From the NCBI GenBank assembly GCA_007127655.1, contig SKYX01000162.1, positions 1 to 9,885 on the forward strand: a stretch of 9,885 nt of DNA. The letters are read 5' to 3'. The DNA comes from Desulfonatronum sp. GTDB lineage: Bacteria > Desulfobacterota > Desulfovibrionia > Desulfovibrionales > Desulfonatronaceae. The notes beneath the pieces are model-generated. The model saw nothing but the letters and a program-made list of their open reading frames with translations, had not been told where the DNA came from and searched no databases. Within the stretch, counting starts at the first letter, position 1, and every line of letters begins with the position of its first letter. The position numbers and the translations under genes are program-made. Shown here piece after piece: positions 7,216 to 9,885 of this stretch.

Positions 7216-9082
7216 TGGCTGGAATATCTCCTTTCGCGTCCGACCCGGCCGGATGGATTTGTCCAGTGGGGCGGCTTGAATTGATTGTGGCGTGTTTTGG
7301 TCGTTGCGCCAGTTGCTGTTCTGGCCGCTGTTCTGCTTGCCGCCCCGGCCGCTTGGCGGATGCAGTGAGAACATGGTTGTAGAGCGTCCAGAATTCGGGC
7401 CACGACCCGGTTAGTTCTCCAGGGGTTGTCAGGTGGATTCCGGGGTGTCTGAAGGCAAGCATGGCCGCGGCCATGGTCCATGCGGCATCCGGGGGGGCGA
7501 AGCGCGGATCGCTGCGCTCGGTTCCTCGCGGCATTGGCTGAAAAATCAGGGATGAACCATCCTGACGCCACGTTCGTCCGGACCAGTTCGCGAGGGTGTC
7601 GATCACGTCTGGGTCGTATTCCGAAGGCAAACCCTTAAGCATGGCCGTGGCGGGAGCACCCAATGCCAGGACCACGGCCAGGGGCATGGCCTGGGAGTGG
7701 CCGTGGATGTCTAAAATCGGTTCAACGGGCCATGGTCCGGCTTCGGCCCGGATTCCTTTCGGGTCGATGGTCACGATGAGTCCGCAGGATCGAAGCAGGG
7801 TCAGGAGTGGATCAGTGGACGAGTCTTTTTTGGGCCAAAGCCCTTCCAGGCGCATGGCCCATCCGGTGAAACGCGACCAGACCAGCAGCATGGCGCTCAG
7901 GTCGGGATCCAAAGGTACATGGAAGGTGGGATGCGAGCCGGATGCGTCATCAAGTGTACCGCCCGGCAGGCGGGGCAGGGCGTGGGAAACCGTAATCGCG
8001 TCGGATTGAACGTTGTGGGGAACGCCGTACAGGTCGTACATCTCGGAGATGATCTTAAGCTTTGGGCCAATGCTTTCTGGCATCTCGGCCCCGGACCAGG
8101 TCATGCGCAGTCCTTGCGAATAAAAAGGAGCGGCAACCAGCAGGGCGACGATCAACTCCTCGGGTGTCTCATCGTCAATCTGGGCCAGCTCGGGGGTTCC
8201 GTTGGACTCCAGGCGGACCGGAAGTCCAGGAGCATGCGGGTTGAGCTGGTGCAGCCGGGCTCCAAGGCGAGGGAGGAACTGTTGCCACTGTTTTAAGGGC
8301 AGCATTTTCAGTGAGCCGGACCCGCTGAATTTGGCGATGCCTGGGCGAGCCAGTGCCGTAGCAAGCAACAGAGCCAAGATGAAGGGGCTTTGTCCGACAT
8401 GGACGGTTTTTTGTTCGAAGTCCAGATCGGCGGATTGTCTCGGGGAGTGGGTGACAAGGTCGCGTTCCCAGGCCAGCCCAGCGCCGAGTTGGTTCAGAGC
8501 CTTGATCAATTCAACCACGTCGTCGTTGGTCCGCACCGGGCTTGTCCTGGCGGCGGCATTGGCCGTAGCGGCCCAGTATATAGCGATTTCGGCCCGGAGA
8601 ACGTCCGTCGGTCCGGGAAACGTCACGGCCCCGCTGGGGGCTCCAGGGCGTAGGATCCAGGGTTTGCCGCTGCGAACGTCTTTTTGTTCGCCCAGGATGT
8701 AGCCGAGATTGTTGCACTGGGAGAGCAATTGATGCCAGTGTTTGGATCGACCGCCCTCCTCCGGCTGGAGCACGTTCTCCCAGGCGGCCCACAAGGCTTT
8801 TTCCAGGTTTAGGAGGGCGGAACGATTCGAAGCGGTGCGTGAAGGATCACCCTTTCGCCTGGAGGCGATTTCAGCGAGGAGTCTGGATCGACGCAGTAAT
8901 GCGGCGGCGACGTTGCGTTCTTCCCGCAACAAGCGCTCCTCAAGGCGGTAAAGCGGTTCCCGCCTCTCAGCCCCGTCGTCGGCCGAGTTGGGGTTGGGTA
9001 TGGCCCCGGAAGTGTTTTCAGGCGTGCTACCGGGTGCTCTATCAGGGTCGTTTTGTGAGGGAGGGGAAGGGCGGTTGTTCAT
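7178..9082 (-). CDS. Chorismate-mutase-like / degenerate EPSP-synthase-like protein
   Basis: A 634-residue protein. Residues 1-42 are Pro/Asn-rich and probably disordered. Residues about 44-133 are helical and follow the chorismate mutase (AroQ) pattern, as in RLEERLLREERNVAAALLRR and SRLLAEIASRRK. Residues about 143-572 follow the layout of 3-phosphoshikimate 1-carboxyvinyltransferase (EPSP synthase) across both halves: TNDDVVELIKALNQLGAGL (185-203), VGQSPFILALLLATAL in place of the GNAGT region (229-244), SGSGSLKMLPLKQW in place of the RPM loop (253-266), and GELTGSWPEFWTLY near 555-568. The PGSKS lysine, the RPM arginine, and the late Lys/Arg of the PEP site appear to be replaced, so ordinary EPSP synthase activity is doubtful. 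Residues 575-634 are a Gln/Arg/Pro-rich tail. AAGGA lies 6 nt before the ATG at 9082. It is first in its operon. It could be an unusual shikimate-pathway enzyme or a pseudoenzyme; the fold assignment is by eye. Confidence 0.72.
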   Translation of the reverse strand: MNNRPSPPSQNDPDRAPGSTPENTSGAIPNPNSADDGAERREPLYRLEERLLREERNVAAALLRRSRLLAEIASRRKGDPSRTASNRSALLNLEKALWAAWENVLQPEEGGRSKHWHQLLSQCNNLGYILGEQKDVRSGKPWILRPGAPSGAVTFPGPTDVLRAEIAIYWAATANAAARTSPVRTNDDVVELIKALNQLGAGLAWERDLVTHSPRQSADLDFEQKTVHVGQSPFILALLLATALARPGIAKFSGSGSLKMLPLKQWQQFLPRLGARLHQLNPHAPGLPVRLESNGTPELAQIDDETPEELIVALLVAAPFYSQGLRMTWSGAEMPESIGPKLKIISEMYDLYGVPHNVQSDAITVSHALPRLPGGTLDDASGSHPTFHVPLDPDLSAMLLVWSRFTGWAMRLEGLWPKKDSSTDPLLTLLRSCGLIVTIDPKGIRAEAGPWPVEPILDIHGHSQAMPLAVVLALGAPATAMLKGLPSEYDPDVIDTLANWSGRTWRQDGSSLIFQPMPRGTERSDPRFAPPDAAWTMAAAMLAFRHPGIHLTTPGELTGSWPEFWTLYNHVLTASAKRPGRQAEQRPEQQLAQRPKHATINSSRPTGQIHPAGSDAKGDIPANDVQRTKRRVKL

Positions 9083-9106
9083 GGTTGTCCTTTCGTGAAA
9101 CGCTCG

Positions 9107-9135
9107 TATTTATCCAGATTTGCATCGGGATACAA
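9107..9135 (-). promoter_or_regulatory. Possible promoter of the minus-strand operon
   Basis: On the minus strand, TTGTAT (9130-9135) and TAAATA (9107-9112) are separated by 17 nt and lie upstream of the ATG at 9082. Each hexamer matches the sigma70 consensus at only about three positions, so this is a weak call based mainly on spacing and position. Confidence 0.3.
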
Positions 9136-9378
9136 GTCTTGGAATCAATATTCAGATGCTGAAGCATTTCGACGAGACAGAGAAAAACAAAAAAAGGGGG
9201 TTGAAAAAGGATTTCGCATGGGGTAGACAGACCGCACTCATTAAGAAGAAGCAGGCAAAAGGCAAGGTTTGGCAAAGGAGCCGTCAACCATCAAGCCCAG
9301 ATTCTTCTTGCTCGGAGCGCGAACCGTTTGCCCTTAGGTACTGATTGACCGGTTTGGCGAACAGGGGGTTACAGCAAT

Positions 9379-9462
9379 GTCAGTCGCCATCCCCTCGACT
9401 GACCGACTCCGAGTTTAAATCTACGAAACTCGCTGGAGTTTCCCGCAAGGACATCTTGCTTT
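9379..9462 (+). other. Cluster of three short hairpins; possible small RNA or structured element
   Basis: Hairpin 1 pairs GTCAGTCG (9379-9386) with CGACTGAC (9396-9403), an 8-bp perfect stem. Hairpin 2 pairs GAAACTC (9425-9431) with GAGTTTC (9436-9442), a 7-bp stem with a 4-nt loop. Its left arm could instead pair with GAGTTT at 9411-9416. Hairpin 3 pairs GCAAG (9445-9449) with CTTGC (9455-9459) and is followed by TTT. All lie upstream of the sat promoter and are not part of its leader. The T-run is short, and I see no strong promoter for an RNA here, so a small RNA is only a possibility. Confidence 0.3.
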
Positions 9463-9564
9463 AATGATTCGCCTTATTTTCTTGTCGTTTTTTCATTATC
9501 CTCCGCGATACGGTCCACTCCACGTTGCCCGTCAGCGTTTGCGTGGTTGCTTTGACTTTCTCTG

Positions 9565-9593
9565 TTGACACTTTTGGAAGCGCTTGTTAAATA
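9565..9593 (+). promoter_or_regulatory. Sigma70-type promoter of sat
   Basis: A perfect -35 box TTGACA (9565-9570) is followed after 16 nt by TTAAAT (9587-9592), or after 17 nt by TAAATA (9588-9593), as the -10 box. Transcription would start near 9600, giving a leader of about 135 nt before the sat ATG. It is the best promoter in the window and points to sat. The -10 box lies inside the Rex operator. Confidence 0.7.
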
Positions 9594-9601
9594 TTGCACA
9601 A
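9584..9601. promoter_or_regulatory. Rex operator over the sat -10 region
   Basis: TTGTTAAATATTGCACAA fits the Rex consensus of inverted TTGTGAA half-sites. The outer bases extend the symmetry: GCTTGT (9582-9587) and ACAAGC (9598-9603) are exactly complementary. Rex is an NADH-sensing repressor. It binds DNA when NAD+ dominates and lets go when NADH rises. In Desulfovibrio vulgaris Hildenborough, Rex has been shown to repress sat. The site covers the -10 box and probable transcription start, as expected for repression by blocking RNA polymerase. Confidence 0.75.
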
Positions 9602-9633
9602 GCACCTCGGTATTATAGCGAGTACCCCGTTTT

Positions 9634-9688
9634 CGGCACGCGACGGAGCATGTCTCTGATTGTTTTGTGACGCACCGTCCCTTAGCCG
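9634..9688 (+). other. Imperfect hairpin in the sat leader
   Basis: CGGC (9634-9637) can pair with GCCG (9685-9688), and GACGG (9642-9646) with CCGTC (9675-9679), separated by a small internal loop and topped by a 28-nt loop. CCCCG (9625-9629) with CGGGG (9687-9691) is a competing outer pairing. The element ends about 30 nt before the ribosome binding site. It matches no riboswitch class I can recognise. Confidence 0.3.
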
Positions 9689-9736
9689 GGGATGTCTTAA
9701 ACCATAACCCAAACAACTGGAAAAGGAGACAAAGCT

Positions 9737-9885
9737 ATGTCTGGATTGGTTCCGCCGCATGGAGGCAAAGGATTGACGGAATGTCTGCTTCAGGGCGCTG
9801 AGCTGGAAGCGGAAAAGAAAAAGGCTCAGGGCTTGAAGAAGATTGAACTCGCTCCTCGTGAGAAGGGCGACGTTTTGATGATGGG
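9737..9885 (+). CDS. sat: Sulfate adenylyltransferase (ATP sulfurylase), N-terminal part (cut by window edge)
   Basis: Only the first 49 codons are inside the window. The opening MSGLVPPHGGKGLTECLLQG, followed by a Lys/Glu-rich helix and then EKGDVLMMG, matches the N-terminus of the Sat protein of dissimilatory sulfate reducers. Sat joins sulfate and ATP to give adenosine 5'-phosphosulfate and pyrophosphate in the cytoplasm, activating sulfate for AprAB. The active-site motifs lie beyond the right edge. AAGGAG (9723-9728) stands 8 nt before the ATG. The gene has its own strong promoter and a Rex operator, so expression should follow the NADH/NAD+ balance. It diverges from the operon at 9082. 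The assimilatory heterodimeric CysDN enzyme is ruled out by sequence type; a reverse (sulfur-oxidising) Sat is possible but less likely. Confidence 0.92.
   Translation, partial: MSGLVPPHGGKGLTECLLQGAELEAEKKKAQGLKKIELAPREKGDVLMM

Larger units (their letters stand above)
9083..9736. other. Divergent intergenic region with no convincing gene
   Basis: This 654-nt stretch is richer in A+T than its surroundings and separates the minus-strand operon from sat. Open frames of 74-81 codons exist (9120-9344 plus, 9042-9287 minus, 9474-9716 minus), but none has a good ribosome binding site or a recognisable protein. The part at 9181-9300 is purine-rich on the plus strand and shows nothing I can name. 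The supported contents are a possible minus-strand promoter (9107-9135), three hairpins (9379-9459), the sat promoter with its Rex operator (9565-9603), and a structured leader (9634-9688). Confidence 0.7.

Noticed and set aside
9120..9344. Small Lys-rich frames in the intergenic region, including 9042-9287 and 9474-9716 on the minus strand
   Set aside because: No good ribosome binding sites, no recognisable protein, and one overlaps the start of the 7178-9082 gene. They are better explained as A+T-rich non-coding sequence.
9606..9622. TATAAT on the minus strand within CTCGCTATAATACCGAG as a promoter for the minus-strand operon
   Set aside because: No -35-like hexamer at the right distance, and it is more than 500 nt from the first minus-strand gene.

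Overview
The window looks like part of a chromosome from a dissimilatory sulfate-reducing bacterium, most likely of the Desulfovibrionales. Three things point there. The right edge carries the first 49 codons of a sulfate adenylyltransferase (sat) of the sulfate-reducer type. The sat promoter overlaps a near-perfect Rex operator. The base composition is GC-rich, with a 'prokaryotic (Aquifex-type)' aconitase and an RluA-CoaE fusion. The assignment to an order is inference; no rRNA gene is present.

Layout. From 1 to 9082 every gene is on the minus strand, so transcription runs right to left: (i) a 634-residue protein with a chorismate-mutase-like N-terminus and a degenerate EPSP-synthase-like body (7178-9082); (ii) a 95-residue coiled-coil protein overlapping it by 38 nt (6928-7215); (iii) aconitate hydratase (4963-6894); (iv) a PpiD-type membrane-anchored peptidyl-prolyl isomerase (3022-4911); (v) a SIMPL-domain envelope protein (2231-2962); (vi) a 164-nt gap holding an inverted-repeat element built from 9-nt units (2105-2190); (vii) a fused pseudouridine synthase / dephospho-CoA kinase (339-2066); and (viii) the N-terminal part of a rhomboid protease (1-329, running off the left edge). 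Genes (i) to (v) are separated by at most about 60 nt or overlap, so they may be one operon.

The 654-nt region 9083-9736 has no convincing gene. It separates the minus-strand operon from sat, which reads divergently on the plus strand. It holds a run of three hairpins (9379-9459), a strong sigma70-type promoter (TTGACA at 9565-9570) with a Rex operator over its -10 element, and a leader of about 135 nt that can fold before the sat ribosome binding site.

How the genes may work together: sat catalyses the first step of sulfate respiration, and Rex would tie its expression to the NADH/NAD+ ratio. Aconitase belongs to central carbon metabolism. PpiD, the SIMPL protein and the rhomboid protease act in or at the cell envelope. 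The RluA-CoaE fusion joins rRNA modification and coenzyme A synthesis in one chain. The least explained locus is the chorismate-mutase/EPSP-synthase-like protein, which appears to have lost the key catalytic residues of EPSP synthase, together with its small coiled-coil neighbour.
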